53,692 nucleotides of DNA from Thalassospira mesophila (GTDB taxonomy: Bacteria; Pseudomonadota; Alphaproteobacteria; Rhodospirillales; Thalassospiraceae): the NCBI RefSeq assembly GCF_002115755.1, contig NZ_JFKA01000017.1, positions 1 to 53,692 on the forward strand, given 5' to 3'. The notes beneath the pieces are model-generated. The model made no database searches. It was not told where the DNA came from and worked only from the letters and a program-made list of their open reading frames with translations. This document shows, in pieces, positions 18,464-28,255 of this stretch. The first letter of the stretch is position 1. Every line of letters begins with the position of its first letter. Position numbers and translations under genes: made by a program.

Positions 18464-19359
18464 TGGCCCGTATGCCCCTGTCCGCATCATCCCCGCCCGA
18501 CCTGACAATCGCCCCCTCATGGCCCGGCGACAGCAATGCCGCACGCCCCATGATTGACGACCGCACGCAAAACCGTGCCGTGGCCATCAACAGCAACAGC
18601 ACCGATGCGGATACGGATACGGATGCCAATGGCGACAACGACACCATACAGCTACAACCCGAAGTCCCGGCTGCACTGGTGTTTAATGGCAAATCCTATG
18701 CCGTGATGATGACATCGCCCCATGATCTCGACGATTTCATTGTTGGCTTTTGCCTGAGCGAAGGCATCATCCGCCATGCCGGACAAATTACCATTCGCGA
18801 CATTCGGTCGACCTTGCGCGGATATGTTCTTGAGGCGGATCTGGACGAAGACTGCCTTGATGCCCTTGATACCCGTCAGCGATCCCTGGAAGGCCGGTCT
18901 GGCTGCGGGCTGTGCGGGGTGCAGTCGCTCGAAACCATCGCCGCCGAAACGCCGCACAAGGTTATCGCAGCAAACATGCCGCAGGATGTTGTCCTGGCCG
19001 CAATTGATGCCCTGCCCGATTTTCAAAGCCGCAACAAGGCCGGGGGCGGGTTGCTTCATGCCAGCGCCTTTGCCACCGCCAATGGCACCATCGTGCTGGC
19101 GCGCGAAGATATCGGCCGTCACAATGCGATCGACAAGGTTCTTGGCGCCATGGCCCGGCAAAATATCGACCCGGCAAGCGGTTTTATCTTAATGACCAGC
19201 CGCTGTTCCTATGAAATCGTGATCAAAACCGTGCAATGCGGTATTGGCGGGCTGGTAACCCTTTCGGGGCCAACACTTACGGCCGTCAATCTGGCGCGCC
19301 AGGCGGGACTAACCCTTATCTGCCGCGAACGGCGCGGACTTTTTCGCCGCTTCGCCTGA
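18463..19359 (+). CDS. fdhD: formate dehydrogenase accessory sulfurtransferase FdhD
   Basis: A 298-residue FdhD/FdsC protein, which passes sulfur to the molybdenum cofactor so that formate dehydrogenase becomes active. The catalytic C-x2-C is C148-G-L-C151 in SGCGLCGV. Other conserved parts are FCLSEGII, GGGLLHASAF, AREDIGRHNAIDKV and LMTSRCSYEIVIK. About 60 residues of low complexity, rich in Asn, Asp and Thr, precede the core and look variable. Its start overlaps the fdsD stop by one base, so the two are translated together. It could serve both FdsA and the YdeP-like enzyme. Confidence 0.93.
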   Translation: MARMPLSASSPPDLTIAPSWPGDSNAARPMIDDRTQNRAVAINSNSTDADTDTDANGDNDTIQLQPEVPAALVFNGKSYAVMMTSPHDLDDFIVGFCLSEGIIRHAGQITIRDIRSTLRGYVLEADLDEDCLDALDTRQRSLEGRSGCGLCGVQSLETIAAETPHKVIAANMPQDVVLAAIDALPDFQSRNKAGGGLLHASAFATANGTIVLAREDIGRHNAIDKVLGAMARQNIDPASGFILMTSRCSYEIVIKTVQCGIGGLVTLSGPTLTAVNLARQAGLTLICRERRGLFRRFA

Positions 19360-19537
19360 CAGGACACCGGGAATAACAGCAGAAACCCGTTAGTCCCCGG
19401 TCGACACCACCCCGGGTTACCCCCCCTTTAACAAGAAATCCTTTGGTGGAAATGCCGGTAAAACCTTGATATTTTCTCACTCACCGATTTAAGAGCGACA
19501 TCACGTTACCACATAGCCAATATGCAATTGAGATAGG

Positions 19538-19560
19538 GTGACAGTATAATTTCCTGTCAC
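19538..19560. promoter_or_regulatory. palindrome over a TATAAT box upstream of the pel operon
   Basis: GTGACAG-N9-CTGTCAC is a perfect 7-bp inverted repeat. The spacer holds TATAAT (19545-19550), an exact -10 hexamer, so a protein bound here would cover a likely promoter. It lies 103 bp before the pelA start, within a 303-bp AT-rich gap that has no gene. No clear -35 box is visible at 16-18 bp spacing. FleQ controls pel in Pseudomonas, but this motif is not a close FleQ match. Confidence 0.5.
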
Positions 19561-19620
19561 TCCCTGTACATTCTGGTTAAAAACCTAAGCATAATACTTT
19601 GTGGGTCGTTGCAATAAATC

Positions 19621-19645
19621 CAAAGAGGATGACCTACCCTCTTTG
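19621..19645 (+). other. leader hairpin before pelA
   Basis: CAAAGAGG pairs perfectly with CCTCTTTG around a 9-nt loop and ends 17 bp before the pelA TTG. It sits in the untranslated leader, just upstream of the ribosome site, and could affect translation. Confidence 0.45.
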
Positions 19646-19662
19646 CACAAACGGGTGAACAT

Positions 19663-21915
19663 TTGGCCGGGCTTTTCCATCCTTTTCGCGCAGTTCTTAT
19701 GGGTATCACCCTTATAGCCTCGCTTATGCTTGCCTGCGGGGCGCAAGCACGCCCGGTTTCACGCGAAATTGCGTCGGTTTATTATTCCCCCGAAGATCCC
19801 AAACCCCGTTTTACCCCCGGCCACTCGCTGGCGGAAACCGTGCTGAATTATCTGGGGTTGACCGTCACCCACTTTGATCTGGGCAAGGGACTGCCAAAAT
19901 TTACCGACCCCCACGAATTTCGCGGCATTCTGGTCTGGATGGAAATCGACCGCCTGCCCGACCCGGAAGGTTTTTTAACGTGGCTTGAAACCCAGATGGA
20001 TGCAGGCACCAAAGTTGTCATTCTGGGCGATTGGTCGTTTTTGCAAAATCTGGATGGCAAAGCCGTTTCACTGGCAAGAGTTAACCGGGTTCTAAGCCGC
20101 CTTGGCGGTATTTACACAGGGGACTGGCAGGAATTTACCTTTGATTTCCAGCCCAGCCACTCCGACCCGGACATGACCGGATATGAAGCCGGTATCGCCC
20201 GACCCCTGCCGCCGTTTTACAGCGTCACCGCCAGTGCAAGCGGATCGGTTCCATTTGTTACGGCCCATACGGTTCAGGGTAGTGCGCCCTATGTGCTCGG
20301 CGCATTTGGCCCCTCGGGTGGCTTTGTCATGGACGGGTATGCGGTGCGTTTCGGCCGCAACGAACATGACCGAAAATGGATATTGAACCCGTTCAAATTC
20401 TTTTCGCGTGCGTTTGACCTCGAAGAATTTCCCAAGGTCGACACCACAACCCTGATGGGACGCCGCATCTATTATTCGCATATTGACGGCGACGGCTGGC
20501 GCAATGTCAGCGAAGTTCGCGGCGAAGGCGAACAAACCCTGCTTGACCCCGAAGTGGTCTATCGCGATCTGATTTTACCCTATCCCGACCTGCCAGTATC
20601 TGTCGCCCCGATTGCGGCCGACATTGACCCGACATGGGCAGGCACCCGGCGCACAGGCGAGATTGCGCGAAAACTGTTTGCGCTACCCCAGGTCGAGGTG
20701 GCATCGCATACTTATACCCATCCGTTCCAATGGAGCTATTTTGACAATTATTCGGCCAAACGCGAATCTCGCGATTTTGGCCAAAGCAGCCGCGATGTTT
20801 CAGAACGCTTCATGGAATTTCTCGGTATTGCCGATGACATCAATGCATCCGATACCGGGCTAAAAAAAACCTATGAATTGCCTCGCGCCTATGTCCGCCG
20901 CCCCTTTGACTTGCGCCAGGAAATAATCGGTGCCGCAAATTACATCAGCACCTTCGCCCCGCCGGGCAAAAAGGTCGAACTTCTGCAATGGTCAGGCGAT
21001 ACCTCGCCGTTTGAAGCCGCCATTGCCCTGGCCGACAGCATCGATTTGCCCAACCTTAACGGTGGCGACAGCCGCTGGGACCCTGATTATCCGTCTTTGG
21101 CGTGGGTGGCACCGGTGGGCATGCGGGTGGGCAAAAGAGTGCAGATTTACGCCTCAAACAGCAACGAAAACACGTATACCCGCCTGTGGTCAGATCGTTA
21201 TTTCGGGTTTAAATACCTTGCCCGCACCATTGAAAATACCGAAAGCCCGATCCGCCTGCGCCCGTTCAATATTTACTACCACATGTATTCCGGCGAAAAA
21301 ATTGCCAGCCGCAATGCCGTAATTGACAACCTGAACCTGGCGCGAAAATCGCCGATCATTCCCGTGGCCGCCAGCCGTTATGCCCGGCTGGCCAAAGGTT
21401 TTTTTACCGCCGAAATCGAACAGACCAAAGATGGTCTCTGGCGCATCCGCAACCGTGGGCAAGCCGACACCATTCGCTTTGATAACGGGGCCCGTCTGGC
21501 GGTGGATTTTGATCATTCCGTTGGTGTTATTGGCCAGACCCATTATCAGGGCAGCCTTTATATCAGCCTTGATGAAAGCGTGGACGAGCCGGTTATATCG
21601 GTTTTACCCGGCACCACCGAACTGCGCTATCCTGTTGCCAGCCATCCCTATGTTATTTCCAGCCGCTGGCGGGCATGGGATGTTACAGTTGGCGACAATG
21701 ACTCGCTACATATGAAAATACAGGGCTACGGTGCTGGCGACATGCAGTGGCGCACCCGGCCAGGCGCGCGTTTTCGGGCAATTGTCCCCAAAACGCCGAC
21801 GCGCCCGGCATGGTCACAAACCGTCACGGCCGACGAAAATGGAATGCTTGGCTTTACCATCCCGGTCAATGGCATTTCCGGGGGCGAACTGTCCCTTGAA
21901 CCTGTGACAGAATAG
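19663..21915 (+). CDS. pelA: PelA-like deacetylase lacking the hydrolase domain
   Basis: A 750-residue exported protein corresponding to PelA without its N-terminal glycoside hydrolase. After a signal peptide (about 1-30, ending CGAQA) comes a Rossmann-like domain (about 35-170), then a NodB-like deacetylase with the metal and catalytic residues in place: D275 and D277 in HIDGDGW, H349 and H353 in SHTYTHPF. A beta-rich C-terminal domain follows (about 560-750). PelA deacetylates the Pel polymer in the periplasm. P. aeruginosa PelA is about 950 residues because it also carries the hydrolase; here that activity is encoded at 33754-34698. The start is a TTG with GGGTGA before it; ATG at codon 13 is the alternative. 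First gene of the pel operon; pelB follows after 11 bp. Confidence 0.85.
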   Translation: MAGLFHPFRAVLMGITLIASLMLACGAQARPVSREIASVYYSPEDPKPRFTPGHSLAETVLNYLGLTVTHFDLGKGLPKFTDPHEFRGILVWMEIDRLPDPEGFLTWLETQMDAGTKVVILGDWSFLQNLDGKAVSLARVNRVLSRLGGIYTGDWQEFTFDFQPSHSDPDMTGYEAGIARPLPPFYSVTASASGSVPFVTAHTVQGSAPYVLGAFGPSGGFVMDGYAVRFGRNEHDRKWILNPFKFFSRAFDLEEFPKVDTTTLMGRRIYYSHIDGDGWRNVSEVRGEGEQTLLDPEVVYRDLILPYPDLPVSVAPIAADIDPTWAGTRRTGEIARKLFALPQVEVASHTYTHPFQWSYFDNYSAKRESRDFGQSSRDVSERFMEFLGIADDINASDTGLKKTYELPRAYVRRPFDLRQEIIGAANYISTFAPPGKKVELLQWSGDTSPFEAAIALADSIDLPNLNGGDSRWDPDYPSLAWVAPVGMRVGKRVQIYASNSNENTYTRLWSDRYFGFKYLARTIENTESPIRLRPFNIYYHMYSGEKIASRNAVIDNLNLARKSPIIPVAASRYARLAKGFFTAEIEQTKDGLWRIRNRGQADTIRFDNGARLAVDFDHSVGVIGQTHYQGSLYISLDESVDEPVISVLPGTTELRYPVASHPYVISSRWRAWDVTVGDNDSLHMKIQGYGAGDMQWRTRPGARFRAIVPKTPTRPAWSQTVTADENGMLGFTIPVNGISGGELSLEPVTE

Positions 21916-21926
21916 GCGGCAGAAAC

Positions 21927-24900
21927 GTGCGTTTGGGGACAATAAATTTAACCAGCCTTGGCGTCATCATTGTGATGACAGGCGCGGTTATTACGTCCGG
22001 TCTGCTGATGGTGCCGTCAAAACGCGAGTTGGCGAATATCTATTTTCGCGACAAGGATTTCGTAAAATCGCGCCAGTTCTATGAAGAAGAATATGCCCGT
22101 GGCAACCGCACCATTGATGTTTACGGGGCCTTGTCGCGCATTTATCTGCAAAATGGCGAAATTGACCACGCCATTGACCTGTTTGAAGCGCTCCAGCGCC
22201 GCTATCCGACATCCGTGCGCGTCCTGACCGATCTGGGCACCTATTATCAATATGCCCAGCGCCCCGATGATTATACCCGTACCCTTGAAGAACTGCGCAA
22301 GGTGGCCCCGACCGAAGCCTTGCTGCGCGATCTGTCCAACATCTATAATTTCAACGGCAAATACCGTGAACAAATCGATGTTTTGCGGGAGCTGGCTGAA
22401 CGGGGCTGGGCCACAAGCCGCGATCTGGTATCGATTGTTTATCTTTATGCCAGCCTTGGCCTTCAGGACAAATCAATCGCGTTTGTTGATGGCTTGCTGG
22501 CAAAGCCGGGCAATTTTAATGCAGTCCTTGCCGAATTGAAATTGCGTCTGCTGTTTGATACCGGCAAGGCCGAACAGGGTGCACAGTTTGCCCGTGTCTG
22601 GGTAAACCGCCTGCCGGTTTACGCCACAGCCCAAACCATTGCCGGTCTTTATCAAACCCGCGGGCTGCCGCCCGGCCAGCTGATCGACATGGTCGCCAGC
22701 TTGCGATCCACGCTTGATAACAGCGATCCACGGCTTGACGTTCTTTATGCGTCAATCCTGCTTGATGCCAACCGCGTTAGCGACGCCCAGGCTGTGCTTG
22801 ACCCGCTGATTAGCAGTAACACCCTAACCGATGATGGCTGGGCGGTTGCCATTCGGGCCGCGATTGGTGGCAACGATTTGCAAGCCGCAAAAACCTATGT
22901 CACCGCGCATCCCGACGCAGCCCTGCCCGATATTATGTCCTACGCCCTGGAAATTTCGCTGCAAAAAGGCGACCTTGCCAGTGCCGCCACATTTGCCGCC
23001 CATATTCCGGCGGAAAGCCGCTTGGCATCGCCGGTATTGTGGGCACGATATGCGGTATTGCGAAACGATCCTGCCGATATCGAAAAATGGATCACCACGG
23101 CCTTGGCCAAAAAAACCATGGCATTTGCCGACCGCTACGAACTTGCCATGCTGTTAAATGATTTGGGCCGCACCCGCGACTTGTTACCAGTGCTTGACCA
23201 GCTTGCCCAAACCACACCGGCCAATGGCGATATTTTCAGCCTTGCCAGCCTGTATGTCGCGCTGGGCGAGGCCAGCCATGGTTTGCCATTGCTATCCCCC
23301 GCCTTGCAAAACAACCCGCTGATCCGCAACCAGGCCGCACAGGCGCTGTTAAATGCCGCCACCGGCCACGGCGATCTGGCGCGACAATGGCTGGCACAGC
23401 TTCCTCCCGGCCAATTGGATGCCGACCTGCTATCGACCCTTTATACCACCGCCATGCAGGGCAAGGCGTTCGGCTTTGCCCAGCAGGTTGCCAGCGAAAT
23501 CAACCGCCGCCAGCCCCGTCTGGAAAACCGCCTCCTGGTGCTTGATGCCATCTGGCGTCAAAACGATATCGCCGGGCTGACAGCCGCCCTTGATAACCTT
23601 TCGCCACAGGATACCGCCAGCCCGCAGAACGCGCGGATCCTGTCGCAATTCATGATGGATGTTGGTCTGCCTGCACGCGCCTATGCTCTGGCCGGTCGCT
23701 ACCGCAGCGATTTTGCCACCCAAAACGATTTAAAGGATGTCTGGGTACAGGCAGCCTTGACCACCGGTCATCTTGACGATCTTTATACAACGCTTGCCAC
23801 CCTCGATGCCGACCCGCAAAAACTGTCAATTGCGACGTTTGGCGCCTATGTCGAGGCCGCCAACAGCCTTGGCAAAACCGCCAGCCTTGAACCGGCCATT
23901 CTGGCGCGCTATGGCGACCTTCCGGGATGGTTGCGCTCATTGCTGATTGACGGTGCCCTTGATGGCGGAAACATCAAAACCGCCCAAGCCTATTTGCAAC
24001 GCGAAGCCGATCTGAACGGCAGCGACATGTGGTTCTATCTGGCCAGCGCGCGCGCGGGTTTTGCCGACCATGACTATGACACCACGCGCAAAATGCTGCA
24101 GCAATCCCTGCGACATATCGCCGGGGCGTCGCCCACGTCGCTGCTGCAAATGGCCCGCATCTGGCAAATTATTGGCGATCACAGCACAGCCATAACAGCC
24201 ACAGACCAGCCCCCCACCACCGCAGTTGCAGTTGCCACTACAGACGGCACCAATGGCACCGCCCGTCTCGACAAGGAAACCCTTGCCGCCCTGAACCAAA
24301 TCGCCGATGCCCTGCGCCTGTTACCGTCAATCGATGCCACCAGCCTGCCCGAAACCGCCCTGCTGTTTCGCAGCCTGAACCGCCTCAACGATGGCGGCAC
24401 GTTAATTGCGCGGGTCGCGGGGAATGCGCCGGGCTATGAAGCCCGTCTCGCCCAGGCCATTTTAGCAATTAATGCGCAAACTCCGGTGGCGACGCGCACA
24501 TGGATCGCCAATTACGACTGGAAACTGGCCCAAACCGGCGATCTTGCCACCCTGCAGGGCCTTGCCAGCCAAAGCGGCGATGTAACAACCGAAATTCTGG
24601 CCACCCGCAAGCAGCTTGACCTTGCCCCAACCGATCGCCGTTTGCAATTTGCCCTGGCCGATGCGCAATTGCGCGCCGGTAATGTGGAGCAAGCTCTGGC
24701 TTTGGCGCGTGCCCTGCCCCATGATAATGAAGACTATCGCAATCTTTATATCGAAGCCCTGCGCCAAAGCATTGGCAAGGCCGGGCCGGGCCGTAGCGAT
24801 CTGATCGCCCTTCTGTCGCAAGATTTAAATGACAGCACCGAACCGCGCAAAACCCAGATCATTTATGACCTGATCGGCCTGAATGCCTATGGCCCGGTCT

Positions 24901-25940
24901 TGCCGGAACTGGAAAAACGGGCCGAGCTGTCGCTGGAATGGGGCAATTATTATTTTGACGCCCTGTCCGCCCTTGGCCGCCCCAAAGATGCCTTGGCCTT
25001 CTTAAGCCGCCAGGCGGCATCAAGCGAGGTCAATGACCGTCAACGTCAGGAAATCGCCTATCGTCTGCTTGGTGCGGGCGAAAAAACGGCGGCTGAAATT
25101 ATCTTCCGCGATATGGCGGCCAAATCCGGCCCCGACAGCGAAGCTGCCAAAACCCTGCTGTTTCTGTGGGGACCACGCCTGACCGATAAACAGGCCGACT
25201 GGATGAGCAACCAGATCGCCAACAGCACCGGCAAAACCCGACTGGGCTGGCTGGAAATTGCCGGCAACGCCTTTGCCCCGGCACGCGCGACAGCGCTTTT
25301 GGCAAAATATGCCCCAAAATATGCCAACAATAACGGCTATATTTCCCGTCTGATTGCCGCCTATCAAAAATCGGGTGACCGTGCCGCGTTGCTGGGCCTG
25401 CTTGATGACCAGCGCGTGCGCGCCGCCAATGACAAAACCCGCCTCACGACCTTGCTTGCCGCATCGCAGGCAGGCGGCTTTGAAAGCCTGACACAGCAAA
25501 TCGCCCGGCGCCTGACGGTTATTGACCGCACAGCCGCCGAACCCTACCGCATTTTAGGCCAGCTGGCCTATGGCAAGGAACAGTTCGAAACCGCCAGTTC
25601 CTATCTTGAACGTTATCTTTCACTGGTGCCAACGGGCGATTATGAAAGTTACTATTATCTTGCCGAATCTGCTGATCGGCTGGGGCGCAAAAAATCTGCG
25701 ACAACCAATTACCGCAAATCGCTGGAACTGCTACAACGCCAACCCGATCCGACCTTTTATATGCGCCATCTTGAAGGGCTGATTTTGCAGCGCCTGCAAC
25801 GCTATGACGATGCTGTTGCCATTTTCACCCGCCTGTTGCGCGACAATCCGAACGATGCCGGCGTTATCGCCGACATTGCCGAAACCCGTCTGTTGCAACG
25901 CTCGCCGCAACGCGCATTGCAACGGGTTCGACGGCAATGA
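21927..25940 (+). CDS. pelB: PelB-like TPR scaffold, without the barrel
   Basis: A 1337-residue protein with one N-terminal membrane helix (about 8-27, LTSLGVIIVMTGAVITSGLLM) and then TPR-like helical repeats to the end (for example residues 30-130, and a C-terminal run such as EQFETASSYLERYLSLVPTG). This is the architecture of the periplasmic TPR part of PelB, which binds PelA and guides Pel to the outer membrane. P. aeruginosa PelB (about 1190 residues) ends in a beta-barrel; this protein ends after the repeats, and the barrel is in the next gene. The start is GTG. A stretch near 750-780 is rich in Thr, Ala and Val and may be a linker. Confidence 0.8.
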   Translation: MRLGTINLTSLGVIIVMTGAVITSGLLMVPSKRELANIYFRDKDFVKSRQFYEEEYARGNRTIDVYGALSRIYLQNGEIDHAIDLFEALQRRYPTSVRVLTDLGTYYQYAQRPDDYTRTLEELRKVAPTEALLRDLSNIYNFNGKYREQIDVLRELAERGWATSRDLVSIVYLYASLGLQDKSIAFVDGLLAKPGNFNAVLAELKLRLLFDTGKAEQGAQFARVWVNRLPVYATAQTIAGLYQTRGLPPGQLIDMVASLRSTLDNSDPRLDVLYASILLDANRVSDAQAVLDPLISSNTLTDDGWAVAIRAAIGGNDLQAAKTYVTAHPDAALPDIMSYALEISLQKGDLASAATFAAHIPAESRLASPVLWARYAVLRNDPADIEKWITTALAKKTMAFADRYELAMLLNDLGRTRDLLPVLDQLAQTTPANGDIFSLASLYVALGEASHGLPLLSPALQNNPLIRNQAAQALLNAATGHGDLARQWLAQLPPGQLDADLLSTLYTTAMQGKAFGFAQQVASEINRRQPRLENRLLVLDAIWRQNDIAGLTAALDNLSPQDTASPQNARILSQFMMDVGLPARAYALAGRYRSDFATQNDLKDVWVQAALTTGHLDDLYTTLATLDADPQKLSIATFGAYVEAANSLGKTASLEPAILARYGDLPGWLRSLLIDGALDGGNIKTAQAYLQREADLNGSDMWFYLASARAGFADHDYDTTRKMLQQSLRHIAGASPTSLLQMARIWQIIGDHSTAITATDQPPTTAVAVATTDGTNGTARLDKETLAALNQIADALRLLPSIDATSLPETALLFRSLNRLNDGGTLIARVAGNAPGYEARLAQAILAINAQTPVATRTWIANYDWKLAQTGDLATLQGLASQSGDVTTEILATRKQLDLAPTDRRLQFALADAQLRAGNVEQALALARALPHDNEDYRNLYIEALRQSIGKAGPGRSDLIALLSQDLNDSTEPRKTQIIYDLIGLNAYGPVLPELEKRAELSLEWGNYYFDALSALGRPKDALAFLSRQAASSEVNDRQRQEIAYRLLGAGEKTAAEIIFRDMAAKSGPDSEAAKTLLFLWGPRLTDKQADWMSNQIANSTGKTRLGWLEIAGNAFAPARATALLAKYAPKYANNNGYISRLIAAYQKSGDRAALLGLLDDQRVRAANDKTRLTTLLAASQAGGFESLTQQIARRLTVIDRTAAEPYRILGQLAYGKEQFETASSYLERYLSLVPTGDYESYYYLAESADRLGRKKSATTNYRKSLELLQRQPDPTFYMRHLEGLILQRLQRYDDAVAIFTRLLRDNPNDAGVIADIAETRLLQRSPQRALQRVRRQ

Positions 25941-26005
25941 CCGGCCTTGAATTAAGCCGAAACAAACATCAAATTATCAATGCCTTGGGGGAATAGGGGA
26001 AAAGA

Positions 26006-27604
26006 TTGGGCAAGATCACACGATCACAAGGAATTTGGGGAATAGCAGCCTTTGCCAGCATTGCCGGCACAGCATTAAGCAGTCATGCCGAAATTACCGA
26101 TGCGCGTATTGCCAATGACGGCGTTCGGAAATTTGACATGACGCTGGATCTGGCAAATTCGCCCGACAACACCGTCATGATCAACGGGCGCGAGCTGATT
26201 ATCCGCTTTTCCGCCCCGATTGGTGATTTTGACATCAACACCATGCTGGGAAAATACCCCGAACAGGTCCTCACCGTTCAGACATCCTATAATGTGTTGC
26301 TGATCGAAATGGCGTTTGACGGCGAATTTCAAGTTACCCAGGATAAGTCGGGGATGGTTGTCCATTACGCACCCGCCGAAAAACCCGCCACCGATGCCGT
26401 GAATGCCGCGCAAGATTTCCAAGACAATACCGGCGCAACACCAAGCGCCGATACCGTTGCCGAAACCCGCCGCGCCATTATCGAGGCCCGCGCCCGCATG
26501 GAACTGGGCCAATATGGCCATGCCCGCGAAATCCTGAGCCACATCATTTTGGCCGATCCGGACAGTGTCGAAGCCCGAAATGCCCTGGCGGAAGTTGAAT
26601 ATCGCAGTGGCAACTGGCGCGAAGCCGCCCGGCAATATGGCCGGGTCATTGCCCGCAACCACGACCCGGCAATTGTCCGCGCACGACAGGATATTTTAAA
26701 ACAGAACGGGTCGTTTATGGGCGGGGGTGTGCAATATCAAAACAATGGCAGCAGCAACACCCAGATTGTCGGCACGCTAAACGGCAGGGCTTTTTTGCGC
26801 GATGATTTGTTATTGCAGGCCGATTTTGAAAACCGCCATATCGATGCCGACCCGTTCCTGCAAAGTGACGGCAGCACAGCCGATTTTGGCGGCGAACGGC
26901 AAAAACTGGCCTTAAAACTGGAACAGGAAATTTCGGCGCGCACTATTTTGCAATACCGGGCCTATGCCACGCAAAAATCGCCGGGTGCTGGTGTGGAATG
27001 GCAGCGCAATGTCATTCCCGGCATTGCCGCGATTGCGATCGATTATCATCAGCCCTATTGGGACCAGACCAGTGCGATGGTCGAATATGGTACGCGCGAC
27101 AGCCTTGCTGTCAGTTATGATGTTGCCACCGTTGAAAACTGGGATATCGGTTTTGGCACCTCGCTTAACCGGTATGGGCTGAATGGCAACGAAGACCTGG
27201 CGCGCACCGTGCGGCTGAACGGCTATGTACGCGACAATTTCGATATTTACAATTTTCCGGTCTTTGCCGGATACCGTCTGGACGGGGAATATCCGCTCGC
27301 ACAGGAAGAAAAAACCGCGCAAGGCGTAACTTTCCGGCCGCTCGATGTTGCCCGGCGCGAAGTTCACGAATTTTCTATCGGTCACGATATCCCCCTGGCC
27401 GACTATCTGACCCTGTCGACCGGCATTTCCTACAGCTATGATCGCTACGGGGAACAGGGTTTTGGTTTTTCCGGGGCTTTTATCGGCAATCTGGCCGACG
27501 AATATGAAACAACCCTGTCATTTGGTCACACCGCCAATTCGTCAAGCAGTGTGGGCAGCAGCGGTTCCACCTTTATCGGCATTGCCATCAAACGATATTT
27601 CTAG
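26006..27604 (+). CDS. outer-membrane beta-barrel with TPR, detached PelB porin
   Basis: A 532-residue exported protein. Signal peptide about 1-28 (GIWGIAAFASIAGTALSSHA), a beta-rich domain of about 100 residues, two or three TPR units (about 150-225), then alternating aromatic/polar strands to a C-terminal phenylalanine (AIKRYF), the usual outer-membrane barrel ending. This is what the C-terminal third of PelB looks like, and it sits exactly between the TPR gene and pelC, so I read it as the Pel export porin encoded separately. The start is TTG at 26006 with AGGGGAAAAG before it. The extra beta domain after the signal has no counterpart that I recognise in PelB. Confidence 0.78.
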   Translation: MGKITRSQGIWGIAAFASIAGTALSSHAEITDARIANDGVRKFDMTLDLANSPDNTVMINGRELIIRFSAPIGDFDINTMLGKYPEQVLTVQTSYNVLLIEMAFDGEFQVTQDKSGMVVHYAPAEKPATDAVNAAQDFQDNTGATPSADTVAETRRAIIEARARMELGQYGHAREILSHIILADPDSVEARNALAEVEYRSGNWREAARQYGRVIARNHDPAIVRARQDILKQNGSFMGGGVQYQNNGSSNTQIVGTLNGRAFLRDDLLLQADFENRHIDADPFLQSDGSTADFGGERQKLALKLEQEISARTILQYRAYATQKSPGAGVEWQRNVIPGIAAIAIDYHQPYWDQTSAMVEYGTRDSLAVSYDVATVENWDIGFGTSLNRYGLNGNEDLARTVRLNGYVRDNFDIYNFPVFAGYRLDGEYPLAQEEKTAQGVTFRPLDVARREVHEFSIGHDIPLADYLTLSTGISYSYDRYGEQGFGFSGAFIGNLADEYETTLSFGHTANSSSSVGSSGSTFIGIAIKRYF

Positions 27605-27619
27605 GACGCGAAAGGACAC

Positions 27620-28231
27620 ATGATGAAAATCACACATAACGGGCATTTTCGGGCCTTGCGCAATGGATTGGCGGTTAGCATGCTTGGCTTGCTTTTGGCC
27701 GCCTGTGCCGGGGGCGACCGCCAGATCGTTACCGCCAGCGCCCCGGTGGCCTTTACCACTGGCAGCACCATTGCCGTCATGCCGTTTGATAACCTGACCA
27801 ACAGCGAAGAAGCCGGGCAGGTTGCATCCTATCTTGCGGTCAGTGCCTTGCGTGCCAGCACCGGCTTTGCCGTTCAGGAAGAAGGCAACGTTGCCCAAAC
27901 CTATGGCTCGCTGGATTCCGAAAACAATGCCACCGCTGCCATTGGCAGCCACAGCAGTGTTTCCGCCCGCCAGCTTGGCGAAATTCTGGGCGTCGAATAT
28001 GTCCTGACCGGCAGTGTTTCGGAATATGGCTATCAATACGGCCTGCGCGAAGAACCCTCTGTCAGCATGAATATGCGTCTGGTTCAAATCAGCGATGGCA
28101 CGACGGTCTGGACCGCAAGTTCGGGTATTGTCGGCCAAGGCACCTTTGCGCGTGACAGTGTCAGCATCATTGCCCAGCGCCTGGTCAACCAGATGGTCGA
28201 CAAAATGACACGCAACACGGTCGCCAAATAA
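27620..28231 (+). CDS. pelC: PelC outer-membrane lipoprotein
   Basis: A 203-residue lipoprotein with lipobox LLLAAC (lipidated C29); Ala after the Cys favours the outer membrane. The rest (STIAVMPFDNLTNS, then GVEYVLTGSVSEYGY) matches PelC and the CsgG-like fold it shares. PelC forms a 12-mer ring on the inner face of the outer membrane that directs Pel to the PelB porin. The gene starts 15 bp after the barrel gene, with GGA before ATGATG. Confidence 0.88.
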   Translation: MMKITHNGHFRALRNGLAVSMLGLLLAACAGGDRQIVTASAPVAFTTGSTIAVMPFDNLTNSEEAGQVASYLAVSALRASTGFAVQEEGNVAQTYGSLDSENNATAAIGSHSSVSARQLGEILGVEYVLTGSVSEYGYQYGLREEPSVSMNMRLVQISDGTTVWTASSGIVGQGTFARDSVSIIAQRLVNQMVDKMTRNTVAK

Positions 28232-28255
28232 TTCTTCTGATCGGTAAATGACACA

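Noticed and set aside
19360..19662. c-di-GMP riboswitch in the pel leader
   Set aside because: No GEMM-type core was found; only the palindrome and a simple hairpin are present.
21927..25940. Repeated segments as DNA repeats or CRISPR
   Set aside because: They are degenerate protein TPR repeats, with no identical spaced DNA units.
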